From the NCBI GenBank assembly GCA_029219425.1, contig JAQXTJ010000039.1, positions 1-32,515 of the forward strand: a stretch of 32,515 nt of DNA. The letters run 5' to 3'. Numbering within the stretch: position 1 is the first letter of the stretch; the number at the start of each line of letters is the position of its first letter. The notes below the pieces were generated by a model. It was given only the letters and a program-made list of their open reading frames with translations, had not been told where the DNA came from and ran no database searches. The position numbers and the translations under genes are program-made. This document shows, one piece after another, positions 7,638 through 16,585 of the stretch. Source of the DNA: Bacteroidales bacterium. GTDB lineage: Bacteria > Bacteroidota > Bacteroidia > Bacteroidales > Muribaculaceae.

Positions 7638-8183
7638 ATGATAGGCCGCGACGACTTAGTGGAGATGGGGTGCTACAACAAGCCCCATGGCGTGAATGGC
7701 GAGATTTCGGCCACGATGCTGTGCGACATAGATTTGCTTGATCGCTTCAGTTGCCTTGTGAGCGACATTGATGGCATTTTCGTGCCTTTTTTCGTGGAGG
7801 GGAAGCGACCCAAGAATGAGCAGACCGCGCTGCTGAAGATTGACGGCATCGACAGTGACGAAGACCTGCGCATGCTGGTGAACAAGCAAATATTTGTGAT
7901 GAAACGCGAATATGAGGCGCTTGCCGCCGAATATGACTGCGACGAGGAGCCAGCCGACCTCTTCATTGGCTTCGAGGTGATAGAGGTGGAGGGCGACAGG
8001 GTGATTGGCGAGATTGTGGATGTGGACGACTCCACCGAGAACGTTCTCTTTGTGGTGGAGGATGCCATGGGACGTGAGGTGCTCATCCCCATTGCAGAGG
8101 AATTTATCGACGGAATCGACCACGAGGAGCGTCGCATATATATGAACCTGCCCCTTGGACTGCTGCCCGGTGATGCCGGATAA
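7638..8183 (+). CDS. rimM: Ribosome maturation factor RimM
   Basis: A 181-residue protein. The N-terminal RimM domain begins MIGRDDLVEMGCYNKPHGVN (the family's G-xxxKPHGxxGE element), and the second half is a PRC-barrel (IGFEVIEVEGDRVIGEIVDV ... VLIPIAEEFIDGID ... INLP-like end MNLPLGLLPGD). RimM binds ribosomal protein S19 and assists 30S head maturation. The start at 7638 is chosen over in-frame upstream codons because those lie inside the DUF4290 gene and the RimM domain begins exactly here. It is coupled to DUF4290 (4-base gap). Confidence 0.92.
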   Translation: MIGRDDLVEMGCYNKPHGVNGEISATMLCDIDLLDRFSCLVSDIDGIFVPFFVEGKRPKNEQTALLKIDGIDSDEDLRMLVNKQIFVMKREYEALAAEYDCDEEPADLFIGFEVIEVEGDRVIGEIVDVDDSTENVLFVVEDAMGREVLIPIAEEFIDGIDHEERRIYMNLPLGLLPGDAG

Positions 8184-8251
8184 TCCACGATTTGAAAAAA
8201 GTGACATAATAAAAAACTATAAAAACGACTGACTGAAAAAAGAAACTGATT

Positions 8252-8575
8252 ATGGGAGCTAAAGAATTTGATGAGAACGATGCCATAGAGTATATCCGCA
8301 ACTACGTTCCGGCAAAGATTCGCGACAAATACTCCGATGATGACATACTGCTGCTTATCGACACTATGTATGACTTCTATGAGAAGGGCGACGACCAGGA
8401 AACTCTCTATGATGAGGGCGATGGCGACAGCGATGGCTACAACATAAATGAGATTGTGAACTATGTGAAGAAGAGCATCCGCAAAGACCCCGACAACCAG
8501 ATAGAAATGGACGATGTGAAGGTGCTCGTGGAAGGAGAAGTAGAATATGAAAGCACGCTCGACGACTTGTGGTAG
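8252..8575 (+). CDS. Small acidic protein of unknown function
   Basis: A 107-residue, strongly acidic protein with predicted helices (DAIEYIRNYVPAKIRDKY; ILLLIDTMYDFYEKGDD; INEIVNYVKKSIRKD) and no signal peptide or membrane segment. I recognise no family. The AT-rich gap before it (8184-8251) may carry its promoter, but no clear TAnnTTTG is visible. Its last 29 bases overlap the start of the OmpA-domain gene in another frame, implying coupled translation. Confidence 0.7.
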   Translation: MGAKEFDENDAIEYIRNYVPAKIRDKYSDDDILLLIDTMYDFYEKGDDQETLYDEGDGDSDGYNINEIVNYVKKSIRKDPDNQIEMDDVKVLVEGEVEYESTLDDLW

Positions 8576-9227
8576 CAGGCCTGCCGTGCTGCTGGCCGTG
8601 TTGCTGGCACTGTTGCTCACAGGCACAGAGGCAATAGCTGCCGGCGGCATAAAGAATATCTTCAAGGGCCGTAAGGCCGAGAAGCAAGAGCAGGTGCAGG
8701 AGGTGGATATATTCGACCTCTCTCTCGAGGACAACATATATGAGCCAAAGGTGACGAAGAACGCCAGCCAAGTGGCCGCCATGCAACTGCAAGAAGCCCG
8801 CAGCCTGAAGAAAAACGGCTATTCGGTGGAGCTGATGCGCAGCGGCGAGGTGATAGTGATTACCATTCCTGCCGGACAGCTCTTTGAGCCAAACGACACT
8901 GTGCTGAGCGAGCTGGGACGCCTCACGCTGAAGCCATTGCTGCGCTATCTGGAAACTCCCGAGATGTGGAAGATGCTGCTGGTGATGCACACCGACAACA
9001 CTGGCTCCGACGCCTATCTGCGCTCGCTGAGCCGCGCGAGGGCTGATGCCGTGTATGGCTGGATCGACGAGGTGGGCAATGCCGACTATGTGGTGCCCTA
9101 CGCACTTGGCCCGGATGAGCCACTCAAGCCCAACAACTCCATCGACAACCGCCGCCACAACCGCCGCCTTGAAATCTACCTTGTGCCGGGGCGCGTGCTG
9201 CTGAGGCGTGCGCTTGAGAGGAAGTGA
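8547..9227 (+). CDS. OmpA-domain cell envelope protein
   Basis: A 226-residue exported protein. Residues 1-32 look like a signal peptide (basic start, then AVLLAVLLALLLTGTEAIAA). After a charged linker, the C-terminal half is an OmpA-like peptidoglycan-binding domain: a strand around VIVITIPAGQLFEPND, MHTDNTGSDAYLRSLSRARA near residues 145-165, and the closing NRRHNRRLEIYLVP. The domain would bind diaminopimelate-containing peptidoglycan in the periplasm. The start codon lies within the preceding gene (29-base overlap); a later start would lose the signal peptide. Confidence 0.82.
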   Translation: MKARSTTCGSRPAVLLAVLLALLLTGTEAIAAGGIKNIFKGRKAEKQEQVQEVDIFDLSLEDNIYEPKVTKNASQVAAMQLQEARSLKKNGYSVELMRSGEVIVITIPAGQLFEPNDTVLSELGRLTLKPLLRYLETPEMWKMLLVMHTDNTGSDAYLRSLSRARADAVYGWIDEVGNADYVVPYALGPDEPLKPNNSIDNRRHNRRLEIYLVPGRVLLRRALERK

Positions 9228-9301
9228 AGATAACGGCTCTGGCGGGAGTCGATAATTAGGTCATGGATAATAAAAAAACAGAAAAAATATAGAAACAAAA
9301 A

Positions 9302-10783
9302 ATGGCAAAAGAGCTTAAAGATTTAACCAAGAGAGCCGATAACTACTCTCAGTGGTATAACGAACTTGTTGTGAAAGCCGACCTTGCAGAGCAGTCGGCA
9401 GTGAGAGGCTGCATGGTGATTAAGCCCTACGGCTACGCGATATGGGAAAAGATGCAGCGTCAGCTCGACGATATGTTTAAGGCGACAGGCCATGTGAACG
9501 CCTACTTCCCTCTGCTCATCCCCAAATCGTTCCTGAGCCGTGAGGCCGACCATGTGGAGGGCTTCGCCAAGGAGTGCGCAGTGGTGACGCACTACCGCCT
9601 GAAGACCGACCCCGACGGGCAGGGAGTGGTGGTGGATCCGGCAGCACGACTGGAGGAGGAGCTTATCATTCGTCCAACTTCGGAAACAATCATCTGGAAC
9701 ACCTACCGCAACTGGATTAAGTCGTATCGCGACCTCCCAATCCTTTGCAACCAGTGGGCCAACGTGCTCCGCTGGGAGATGCGCACACGCCTTTTCCTGC
9801 GCACCGCCGAGTTTCTGTGGCAGGAAGGACACACCGCCCATGCCACCAAGGAGGAAGCGCTCGAGGAAGCAAAGCGCATGCTCAACGTGTATGCCGACTT
9901 TGCCGAGAAGTTTATGGCAGTGCCTGTGATTAAGGGCGTGAAATCGGCCAACGAGCGTTTTGCCGGTGCCCTCGACACTTTCACCATTGAGGCAATGATG
10001 CAGGATGGCAAGGCTTTGCAGTCGGGTACGTCGCACTTCCTTGGGCAGAACTTTGCCAAAGCATTCGATGTGAAATTCATCAACAAGAACAACGAGCTGG
10101 AATATGTGTGGGCCACATCGTGGGGCGTATCGACACGCCTTATGGGTGCGCTTATCATGACTCACAGCGACGACAATGGTCTTGTGCTTCCGCCGCGTCT
10201 GGCTCCAATACAGGTGGTAATCGTGCCTGTGTATAAGAGCCTCGACCAGCTTGCCGAGATTGATGCCAAGGTGGCACCCATCGTGGAGAAACTAAAGGCA
10301 ATGGGCATCAGCGTGAAATACGACAATGCCGACAACAAGCGTCCGGGATTCAAATTTGCCGACTACGAGCTGAAGGGAGTGCCTGTGCGCCTCGTGCTCG
10401 GAGCACGCGACATTGAAAAGGGCACCATTGAGGTGATGCGCCGCGACACGCTGGAGAAGAGCGAGGCCTCGATTGAAGGCATTGAGGCACACGTTGCTGC
10501 ACTGCTCGATGAGATACAGGAGAACATCTATGCCAAGGCTCTTAAATTCCGTGAGGAGAAGACCACCACAGTGGAAACCTACGAGGAATTTAAGGAGAAG
10601 ATTGAGGAAGGCGGCTTCATACTTGCCCACTGGGACGGAACACCTGAGACCGAGGAGAAAATCAAGGATGAGACAAAGGCCACAATACGCTGCATTCCAC
10701 TTGATGGCGACAAGACGCCCGGCAAGTGCATGGTTACGGGCAAGCCTTCGGCACAGCGCGTGATTTTTGCCCGCAGCTATTAA
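9302..10783 (+). CDS. proS: Proline--tRNA ligase
   Basis: A 493-residue class II aminoacyl-tRNA synthetase of the short, eukaryote/archaeon-like ProS type, without the bacterial editing (INS) insert. Class II motifs are visible: motif 2 in [20 protein letters not shown] and motif 3 in [20 protein letters not shown], with [15 protein letters not shown] before them. An anticodon-binding domain follows (about residues 300-400, with [11 protein letters not shown]), and the characteristic C-terminal domain ends in an aromatic residue (IFARSY). It charges tRNA-Pro. This form is common in Bacteroidota. Confidence 0.97.
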   Translation: MAKELKDLTKRADNYSQWYNELVVKADLAEQSAVRGCMVIKPYGYAIWEKMQRQLDDMFKATGHVNAYFPLLIPKSFLSREADHVEGFAKECAVVTHYRLKTDPDGQGVVVDPAARLEEELIIRPTSETIIWNTYRNWIKSYRDLPILCNQWANVLRWEMRTRLFLRTAEFLWQEGHTAHATKEEALEEAKRMLNVYADFAEKFMAVPVIKGVKSANERFAGALDTFTIEAMMQDGKALQSGTSHFLGQNFAKAFDVKFINKNNELEYVWATSWGVSTRLMGALIMTHSDDNGLVLPPRLAPIQVVIVPVYKSLDQLAEIDAKVAPIVEKLKAMGISVKYDNADNKRPGFKFADYELKGVPVRLVLGARDIEKGTIEVMRRDTLEKSEASIEGIEAHVAALLDEIQENIYAKALKFREEKTTTVETYEEFKEKIEEGGFILAHWDGTPETEEKIKDETKATIRCIPLDGDKTPGKCMVTGKPSAQRVIFARSY

Positions 10784-10833
10784 AAAAGATAGCCACGGCG
10801 CACAACATACACACGACTAAGGTTTTTTCTGGG

Positions 10834-10874
10834 GTAGCCCGGCTGTATCGCATTGGCAGATACAGCCGGGCTAC
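10834..10874. terminator. Perfect 16-bp stem between convergent genes
   Basis: GTAGCCCGGCTGTATC at 10834-10849 is exactly complementary to GATACAGCCGGGCTAC at 10859-10874, with a 9-base loop. There is no clean T-tract on either side (ACTGCTTTG to the right; CCCAGAAAAAACC on the other strand). It lies after proS, and its right arm covers the stop codon of the opposing gene, so it may terminate both transcripts. Confidence 0.65.
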
Positions 10875-11974
10875 TGCTTTGTGATGGATTTGGCGAATCG
10901 AAGCTGGCTTGTGGCGAGAGGGAAATGAAGTGTGAGTATGAGGGCATCATCGATTGAGGCATGCACATCGCAGTCGAAGGGCTTTTTCTCCGAGTCGTAC
11001 CACAGCAGTTCGTAGCTGCCTAAGAACCGGGTAGGGGTGAGAGTCCCCTTGAGCATAAAAGGCTGCCATAGGTGGGCATCAGTGGCGGCTCCGTCAATGT
11101 AGAGGATGTCGTAGCCCGACGTTGTCTTTACCAGGGCGATGCGGTAACGGCCACCGAGCCGGAGCGACGACTCGTCGAGGCTGCGGTCGAGGTAGTCCCA
11201 GTAGCCCTCAATAGGGTCGGATGAGGTGGCAAAGTGAGAGTCGAGGGTCTCGGCGGTCCACGCAGTGGCAAGGTCGTTGATGGGGGAGTGAACCGAGTGA
11301 ATCACCATTCTCTCCACCGAGAGCAATGCCGCCTTTCCGGCGAAGACGCCGAAATGGCTGCCGGGCACCAGCAATTGGCCGGGCAGCCTTGCAATAGTGG
11401 ATAGCTTGCTGCTGCCGAGCAGGATGGTGGTGCCTGATTCGTTGAGCACGATGTGCACCCTGTTGTCGCCCTCATACAGATTGGCTCCTCGGGTGATTGA
11501 GGTGTGAAGCAGGGTTGAGGAGCGTCCGGCGCGGGTGATTGACACTTCGGCTGTCATTGAGCGCTCATCGAGAACGTCGTGCAGGCATGAGTTGGAGCAC
11601 CGCAGCGTGAGTGAGCAGAAGTTGAGGCTGTCCACATAGTTCCACACGACACCCCACTCGGGATTGTCGGTTTTGCGCTTTTTGCCCGAGTGCGAGTCGA
11701 AGAAACCATAGCGTTGTCCCTCGGAGTTGTGACGGTTGGCGAGTTGCAGCACAAAGCGGAAAGAGGCATTGCGGTCGTGTTCCATAGAGTCGATGGCGAG
11801 CAAAGGCTTGTCGGTGGTGTTGTCGATAATGAGGCGCTTACCCACGATTCGGGCTTGTTGCGGCAGGGAGAAATAGCCGAAATCGTTGAGCCAGGTGGAA
11901 TATAGAGTGGTGCATTGAGCTGCTATGGCAAGCATGAGCGCCCCGACCGAAACAATGAATCTTGAAGCCATCAT
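10871..11974 (-). CDS. Secreted protein of unknown function
   Basis: A 367-residue protein from MMASRFIVSVGALMLAIAAQ, a good signal peptide. The mature part is rich in beta strands and may contain two lectin-like (jelly-roll) halves (WNYVDSLNFCSLTLRC; GRYRIALVKTTSGYDILYID), but I do not recognise a family. The frame is open up to 12049; that start is rejected because a TAAATTTG promoter element on this strand lies between it and 11974. The orientation is opposite to both neighbours, so it is a single-gene unit. The stop codon is embedded in the hairpin shared with proS. Confidence 0.7.
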   Translation of the reverse strand: MMASRFIVSVGALMLAIAAQCTTLYSTWLNDFGYFSLPQQARIVGKRLIIDNTTDKPLLAIDSMEHDRNASFRFVLQLANRHNSEGQRYGFFDSHSGKKRKTDNPEWGVVWNYVDSLNFCSLTLRCSNSCLHDVLDERSMTAEVSITRAGRSSTLLHTSITRGANLYEGDNRVHIVLNESGTTILLGSSKLSTIARLPGQLLVPGSHFGVFAGKAALLSVERMVIHSVHSPINDLATAWTAETLDSHFATSSDPIEGYWDYLDRSLDESSLRLGGRYRIALVKTTSGYDILYIDGAATDAHLWQPFMLKGTLTPTRFLGSYELLWYDSEKKPFDCDVHASIDDALILTLHFPLATSQLRFAKSITKQ

Positions 11975-12027
11975 AGAAAGCGAGAGTGGTGATAATTGCC
12001 TAAGATAAATGCCTAAAATAATTGTCG

Positions 12028-12035
12028 CAAATTTA
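12028..12035 (-). promoter_or_regulatory. TAnnTTTG element upstream of the secreted orphan
   Basis: TAAATTTG on the minus strand, about 54 bases upstream of the start at 11974. The -33 element is not clear. Confidence 0.4.
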
Positions 12036-12078
12036 GTAAAAAAATACATAAAAATGGCGAAGATATTGAGAAAAACAC

Positions 12079-12086
12079 TATCTTTG
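12079..12086 (+). promoter_or_regulatory. TAnnTTTG element upstream of the LysE gene
   Basis: TATCTTTG on the plus strand, with a predicted transcript start about 55 bases before the ATG at 12147. It is divergent from the element at 12028-12035. The -33 element is weak. Confidence 0.5.
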
Positions 12087-12146
12087 CATATTGCTCTGCC
12101 ACAGCTATAAAAAAGATGGCAGAAAAATAGTGAAAAGTGACAGCTA

Positions 12147-12800
12147 ATGGACTTGATACTTTACCTACTGATAAGAGGACTGATAATAGGAATAATGGTG
12201 TCGGCGCCAATGGGGCCGGTGGGCGTGCTGTGCATTCAGCGCACGCTCAACAAGGGTCGTTGGGCGGGCTTCTTCACCGGCGTTGGGGCTGCGTTCTCCG
12301 ATGTGTTCTATTGTCTGCTCACAGGGCTGGGACTGTCGTTTATCATTGATTTCATCGAGACTAACCAGAGCCTGTTGCAGATGCTTGGCAGCATAGTGCT
12401 GCTGTTCTTTGGACTGTATCTGATAAAGAAAAACCCGGCAGGGACACTGAAGGCACCCAGGGACCGCAAGATGAACTACACTCAAGACTTTGTGACCGGC
12501 TTCCTGTTCACATTCTCCAATCCGCTGATATTGTTCCTGATAATAGGTTTGTTCACGCGATTTAATTTTCTCTCGCCCGACTTCGAATACTATCACTACA
12601 TATTGGGCTTCACGGCGATATTTGCGGGTGCAATATTGTGGTGGTTCCTGGTGACATTCTTTGTGAATGCGGTGCGGTCGCACTTCAATGTGAGAAGTAT
12701 GTGGCTGATTAACCGCATCATAGGTATTATCATATTGCTGATGTCGCTTTTTGGATTCGTGATGGGGCTTAAGGACTACATAGTTGCTCCCGTGGCGTGA
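12147..12800 (+). CDS. LysE/RhtB family amino-acid exporter
   Basis: A 217-residue membrane protein with about six hydrophobic segments. The N-terminus carries the family signature around MVSAPMGPVGVLCIQRTLNK, followed by GFFTGVGAAFSDVFYCLLTG and, later, FLFTFSNPLILFLIIGLF. LysE-type proteins export amino acids such as lysine, homoserine or threonine across the inner membrane; the substrate here cannot be told. It has its own promoter region and is followed 59 bases later by the CBM9-like gene. Confidence 0.92.
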   Translation: MDLILYLLIRGLIIGIMVSAPMGPVGVLCIQRTLNKGRWAGFFTGVGAAFSDVFYCLLTGLGLSFIIDFIETNQSLLQMLGSIVLLFFGLYLIKKNPAGTLKAPRDRKMNYTQDFVTGFLFTFSNPLILFLIIGLFTRFNFLSPDFEYYHYILGFTAIFAGAILWWFLVTFFVNAVRSHFNVRSMWLINRIIGIIILLMSLFGFVMGLKDYIVAPVA

Positions 12801-12859
12801 TTGTGGTGGATAAATGATAACTCTATAAAGAATATTCAGGCATAAAAATACACAAAATT

Positions 12860-13531
12860 ATGGGACAAAAGATGCTTACGGTCAGTAAACTTGATGGACT
12901 GGATGAGATGTGCATGGAGGCAGTGAGCGACTTTCTCGAGCAGGAAGCCGAGAAGCACACTATTGGCTGCCGCAACTGGGCTGAGCAATATCCATATCAC
13001 CCGGTTACGATTTTTGCAATTGCACGTTCGGATAAATATATCTATGTTGACTTTTTTGTGCGTGCCAACTATCTGCGTGCTGTGAATTACACCAACAACT
13101 CGCCGGTGGCCGACGACAGCTGTGTGGAATTTTTTCTGAGCGTGCCTGGCAGTGGCGAATACTGGAACTTTGAGTTTAATTGCATTGGCACGGTGAATGC
13201 CTCTCACCGGGCCACTCGCAGCAATCCCACTCGTCTGAGTGATGCCGAGATTGCCACTATAAAACGTTATGCCTCGTGTGGCAAGCGACCATTTGAGGAG
13301 ATAGAGGGGATGTTTGCGTGGAACCTCACCATTGCCATCCCATTCGAGCTTATTGGGCTTGATGGAGCAAATCTGCCCGACCACATCATGGGCAATTTCT
13401 ATAAATGTGCTGCAAAGACCTCGCAGCCCCACTATCTGAGCTGGAGCCCCATTGTCAGCGAGAAGCCCGATTTTCACCGCCCCGAGTTCTTCGGCCGGCT
13501 TAACTTCAGCACCGACAATCACACCGTGTAG
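12860..13531 (+). CDS. CBM9-like carbohydrate-binding domain protein
   Basis: A 223-residue single-domain protein. The segment ADDSCVEFFLSVPG, then YWNFEFNCIGTVNASH, then WNLTIAIPFELIGL and the closing FHRPEFFGRLNF match the carbohydrate-binding family 9-like fold found as stand-alone proteins in Bacteroidota. No signal peptide is visible, which is odd for a glycan-binding protein; an unclear export route or a cytoplasmic role are both possible. No glycosidase is encoded next to it. Confidence 0.8.
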   Translation: MGQKMLTVSKLDGLDEMCMEAVSDFLEQEAEKHTIGCRNWAEQYPYHPVTIFAIARSDKYIYVDFFVRANYLRAVNYTNNSPVADDSCVEFFLSVPGSGEYWNFEFNCIGTVNASHRATRSNPTRLSDAEIATIKRYASCGKRPFEEIEGMFAWNLTIAIPFELIGLDGANLPDHIMGNFYKCAAKTSQPHYLSWSPIVSEKPDFHRPEFFGRLNFSTDNHTV

Positions 13532-13577
13532 CCGGCTGAGTAATCGATGCCCCAATGAGGATGAGACTGCCAGCCGG
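13532..13577. terminator. Possible stem-loop between convergent genes
   Basis: CCGGCTG at 13532-13538 pairs with CAGCCGG at 13571-13577 across a 32-base loop, just after the stop of the CBM9-like gene and before the end of the opposing TPR gene. There is no T-tract, so the support is weak. Confidence 0.25.
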
Positions 13578-13590
13578 GTAGAGTGTGTGT

Positions 13591-15789
13591 TCAGGAGGAA
13601 TAGGCGAGGTGGTCGAGTAGGAGGTCGGTTTCCATCGCTGTGATGCCTTTGTCGTGGAGATAGGAGGCATCGGCTGTGAAAGCGTGCATGAAATCATCTT
13701 TCGAGCCGAATGCCGAGAGCGACTGCCGGTAGTAGCCGGTGGCCGTGGCAAAGTCGCGCCTGGAGAGATGCAAGTGCCCCATGTTGAGATAGTCGTGTGG
13801 CGAGGGATTGTCGGCGAGCACCTTCTCGTAGTAGTTGAGGCTCTGCTCGAAGTTGCCGAGGAGGAATGTGCACCATGCAATTGGGCGCAGGGCACGGTGC
13901 TTTGCAGAGTCGAGATAATCCACTTTGTAGTAAGCCTTCAGTGCCTCGGCCGTCTTGCCGAGGTCGAGCAGGCAGTGTCCGATGTTGAGGCACACTGCGA
14001 GATTCTCAGGTGCTATTGCCTCGGCGCGGCGGTAGCACTCCAGGGCTTGGTCGTTGAGGCGCAAAGCCCGGTAGCATGCTGCGGTGTGGGTAATGTTCCA
14101 GAGGTTGTCGGGGGAGAATAGGTCGAATTTCCGGTAGTCGTCGATTGCTTCGTGGTAGTGCTTCATGCACTGGTGGCAGAAGCCGCGCTTCTGGATGAAA
14201 GAGGCATCGACAGTGTCGCGCTCAATTTCCATTATGCGGTCGAAGCACTCAATCGCCTCCTCGTAGTGCTCGTTCTTCATAAAATAGTCGGCGATGATGC
14301 CCAGAGTGTCGGCATTGTCGAGAATTGGTGCGATTGGTGCGATTGAGCGCAGGTTGAGCGAGGTGCTGAAGGGGTCGTAGAACTCGGTGTGGTGGCGGTT
14401 GAGCTTGGCGAAGCGGAATAGATTCTGGATGAAACGGTTGGCAATCTCCTCGTGAGTCTTTTCGCGGCTTTTGGGCAAGTTGCGGCCCATCTCCTTGAGC
14501 ATAGAGTTTTGCTGGGCAAACTGGCTGCTCATCATTCGCCTCTGAGCCTCGGGCACTGAAGCCATGCTGAGGCAGAAAGAGTATTTATCGCTGTCGCAGA
14601 GGAACGGAAGGGCGAGAATCATCTCCTTGACAGCCGTGTCGCCGGGTTCCAGCGACGACAGCACAGTGGAGTGTGACGTGTGGAATGGCAGGAACCAATT
14701 GGCAAGACGCGAGAAGAACGGGAACGACTTGAGGCGCGAGAAGGTGGTCATGAACACGTCGGCTCCCGAGAGCTGAATCTCATTGAACTCCTCGATTTTC
14801 TTTTGCAGTCCCGATGACTCGAGCAGGTCGCGCCACTCGGGGTTGGCCTCGAGGTCGGTGATGTCGCGCACCGACTGTGAGTCCTTGAACTTGTTGATGA
14901 TAGTGGGGCTTATGCGCTTCAGCTCGGGCAAAAGCTCCTCGTGCATGCGCTTCGACAGCCGCTCGGTGTCGCGGCTGCGAGTGAGCAGGAAGTAGATAGT
15001 GGCGACATCGCGGTTGAAGTTGCTGCCGCTGCCATCGGATAGGGATGCTACAATCTGTGCAATGCGCTCTGAAGCAGCCACGCGGCCGGCATATTTGTGC
15101 ATGGCAATGAGTGCGCAGCACAGTGCGGCTATCGACACTTCATCGCAGGGCGAGGCATAGAGCGACAGCAGCATAGCCACAATGGACTCTTGATAGAATT
15201 GCATCACACTCTGGTGCAGGGCAGCTACCACAAGCACCTTGATGTGTGATGGCAGGGTGGAGTCGGCAAGCAGGTCTTCGAGCTGCTGTGCATCGGCGGC
15301 TGAGAGGGGGAAGCGTGTCCACACATAGTCGAAGATGGAGGCTTCGGCGCTCTCGGTGGCAACAGTGAGATTTCGCAGGGTATCGGTGTCGGCACTGCCG
15401 GCCTCCACAAAGAGGTCGAGCTCACTCTTGCGCTTGCGGTAGGTGGCAACGATGCTCTCGAGCGACGATGGGGAGAAGCGGCGCGTGAGATAATATTGCG
15501 TGCCCGACGTCTTGCCCTCGATGTGTATGGTGAGGCGGTCGGTGAGAGAGTGGAGCGAATTGATTATCTCGGCTCGTATCTGCTCACGCCTGTCGTCGGC
15601 CGAGCCGGCTATGAAATAGCCTATAAGGTATTTGTAGGAAGTCTCGATGGCCGAAAGCTCATCGGCAAGCTCCCAGGCTGCCGATAGGTCGATGGCATTG
15701 CGCAGCTCGGCAAAAGCATCGTGGAGGCTGTGAGAGTCGAGCAGCGAGTCAATGCGGTTTCTTATGGAATTAATGTCGATGTTGCTCAT
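13591..15789 (-). CDS. Large tetratricopeptide-repeat protein
   Basis: A 732-residue cytoplasmic protein (no signal peptide). The N-terminal 450 residues are helical and not assigned. From about residue 490 several TPR units are visible, such as YEEAIECFDRIMEIERD, YHEAIDDYRKFDLFSPDN, NDQALECYRRAEAIAPEN, TAEALKAYYKVDYLDSAK and FEQSLNYYEKVLADNPSP, with the final ones near the C-terminus. TPRs mediate protein contacts; the partner is unknown. It is a single-gene unit between convergent and divergent neighbours. Similar large TPR proteins occur in Bacteroidales, where I know of no defined role. Confidence 0.85.
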   Translation of the reverse strand: MSNIDINSIRNRIDSLLDSHSLHDAFAELRNAIDLSAAWELADELSAIETSYKYLIGYFIAGSADDRREQIRAEIINSLHSLTDRLTIHIEGKTSGTQYYLTRRFSPSSLESIVATYRKRKSELDLFVEAGSADTDTLRNLTVATESAEASIFDYVWTRFPLSAADAQQLEDLLADSTLPSHIKVLVVAALHQSVMQFYQESIVAMLLSLYASPCDEVSIAALCCALIAMHKYAGRVAASERIAQIVASLSDGSGSNFNRDVATIYFLLTRSRDTERLSKRMHEELLPELKRISPTIINKFKDSQSVRDITDLEANPEWRDLLESSGLQKKIEEFNEIQLSGADVFMTTFSRLKSFPFFSRLANWFLPFHTSHSTVLSSLEPGDTAVKEMILALPFLCDSDKYSFCLSMASVPEAQRRMMSSQFAQQNSMLKEMGRNLPKSREKTHEEIANRFIQNLFRFAKLNRHHTEFYDPFSTSLNLRSIAPIAPILDNADTLGIIADYFMKNEHYEEAIECFDRIMEIERDTVDASFIQKRGFCHQCMKHYHEAIDDYRKFDLFSPDNLWNITHTAACYRALRLNDQALECYRRAEAIAPENLAVCLNIGHCLLDLGKTAEALKAYYKVDYLDSAKHRALRPIAWCTFLLGNFEQSLNYYEKVLADNPSPHDYLNMGHLHLSRRDFATATGYYRQSLSAFGSKDDFMHAFTADASYLHDKGITAMETDLLLDHLAYSS

Positions 15790-15929
15790 AAGTGGAAATT
15801 TTGCACGAAGATAGCAAATTTTGGCAAATAATCGTGTGCAAGAACGAGAAAAATATCGTAGTTGCGCCCAAATGGCAAAAAGATGGGTGAGCGAAGGGTG
15901 ATGAATGATGAAAAATATTTTGGTGGTGG

Positions 15930-15962
15930 TTCGTTAATTACGACAAAAATTTCGTATCTTTG
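15930..15962 (+). promoter_or_regulatory. Promoter for the DUF4293 gene
   Basis: TTCG at 15930-15933, a 21-base spacer, then TATCTTTG at 15955-15962, a full -7 match. The leader would be about 60 bases and A-rich. Confidence 0.6.
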
Positions 15963-16027
15963 TGGTATCATTGAAAACAAATCTGAAAACAATACTAACA
16001 ACAAACTAAAAAACTCAAAAAAGAACA

Positions 16028-16450
16028 ATGGTCTTACAAAGATGGCAAAGTGTGTTTCTTCTCATTGCTGCAATAGTGATGGGATTCTACACATTCTCTA
16101 CAATCGCAACTCTCACTGTGGCAGGCGTCACAAGTGAGGTGAGCATGCTCGGCGGCTCCATGATGTGGGGCTTTATGGTGGTGTCGGTGCTTTGCGCGCT
16201 GCTTGCCGTGGTTACAATCTTCAAGTATCGCACACTCAAGCTGCAACGCCGGTTGTGCCTCATTGGCGCAGGCATCACAGCTGCCCTGCTGGCCTCGCTT
16301 TTGATAGTGGTGTGCAACATTGAGTGCGACACAATGTCGCTCGGCTGGAGCAACGTGCTGCCAGTGGTGGCAATTGTGGCCAACGTGCTTGCCTACCGTG
16401 GCATCACACACGACCTGAAGATACTGAGCAGCTACGACCGGATAAGATAG
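16028..16450 (+). CDS. DUF4293 domain-containing membrane protein
   Basis: A 140-residue protein with four hydrophobic segments (SVFLLIAAIVMGFYTF; WGFMVVSVLCALLAVVTIF; LCLIGAGITAALLASLLIVV; VLPVVAIVANVLAYRGI). The start (LQRWQSVFLLIAAIVMG) and the end (YRGITHDLKILSSYDRIR) are typical for DUF4293, a Bacteroidota inner-membrane family of unknown function. It has its own promoter. Confidence 0.88.
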   Translation: MVLQRWQSVFLLIAAIVMGFYTFSTIATLTVAGVTSEVSMLGGSMMWGFMVVSVLCALLAVVTIFKYRTLKLQRRLCLIGAGITAALLASLLIVVCNIECDTMSLGWSNVLPVVAIVANVLAYRGITHDLKILSSYDRIR

Positions 16451-16585
16451 AATTTGCCCACACTTCTCTCTTTGCTGCTGCATAAGGCGTCAATCCTCCA
16501 CCCCTCCTTTCTTTCCGCAACGAGATTTTTCCTACAATAATACTTTTTTTCACCTCTATTAGAACTTTCATTTATACCGCATACT

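Noticed and set aside
7673-8782. 369-codon minus-strand open frame across rimM and the small acidic protein
   Set aside because: It runs opposite two real genes and has low-complexity Ser/Ile-rich content typical of antisense shadows.
9323-10165. 280-codon minus-strand open frame opposite proS
   Set aside because: It lies fully within proS, which carries all class II synthetase motifs; no independent support.
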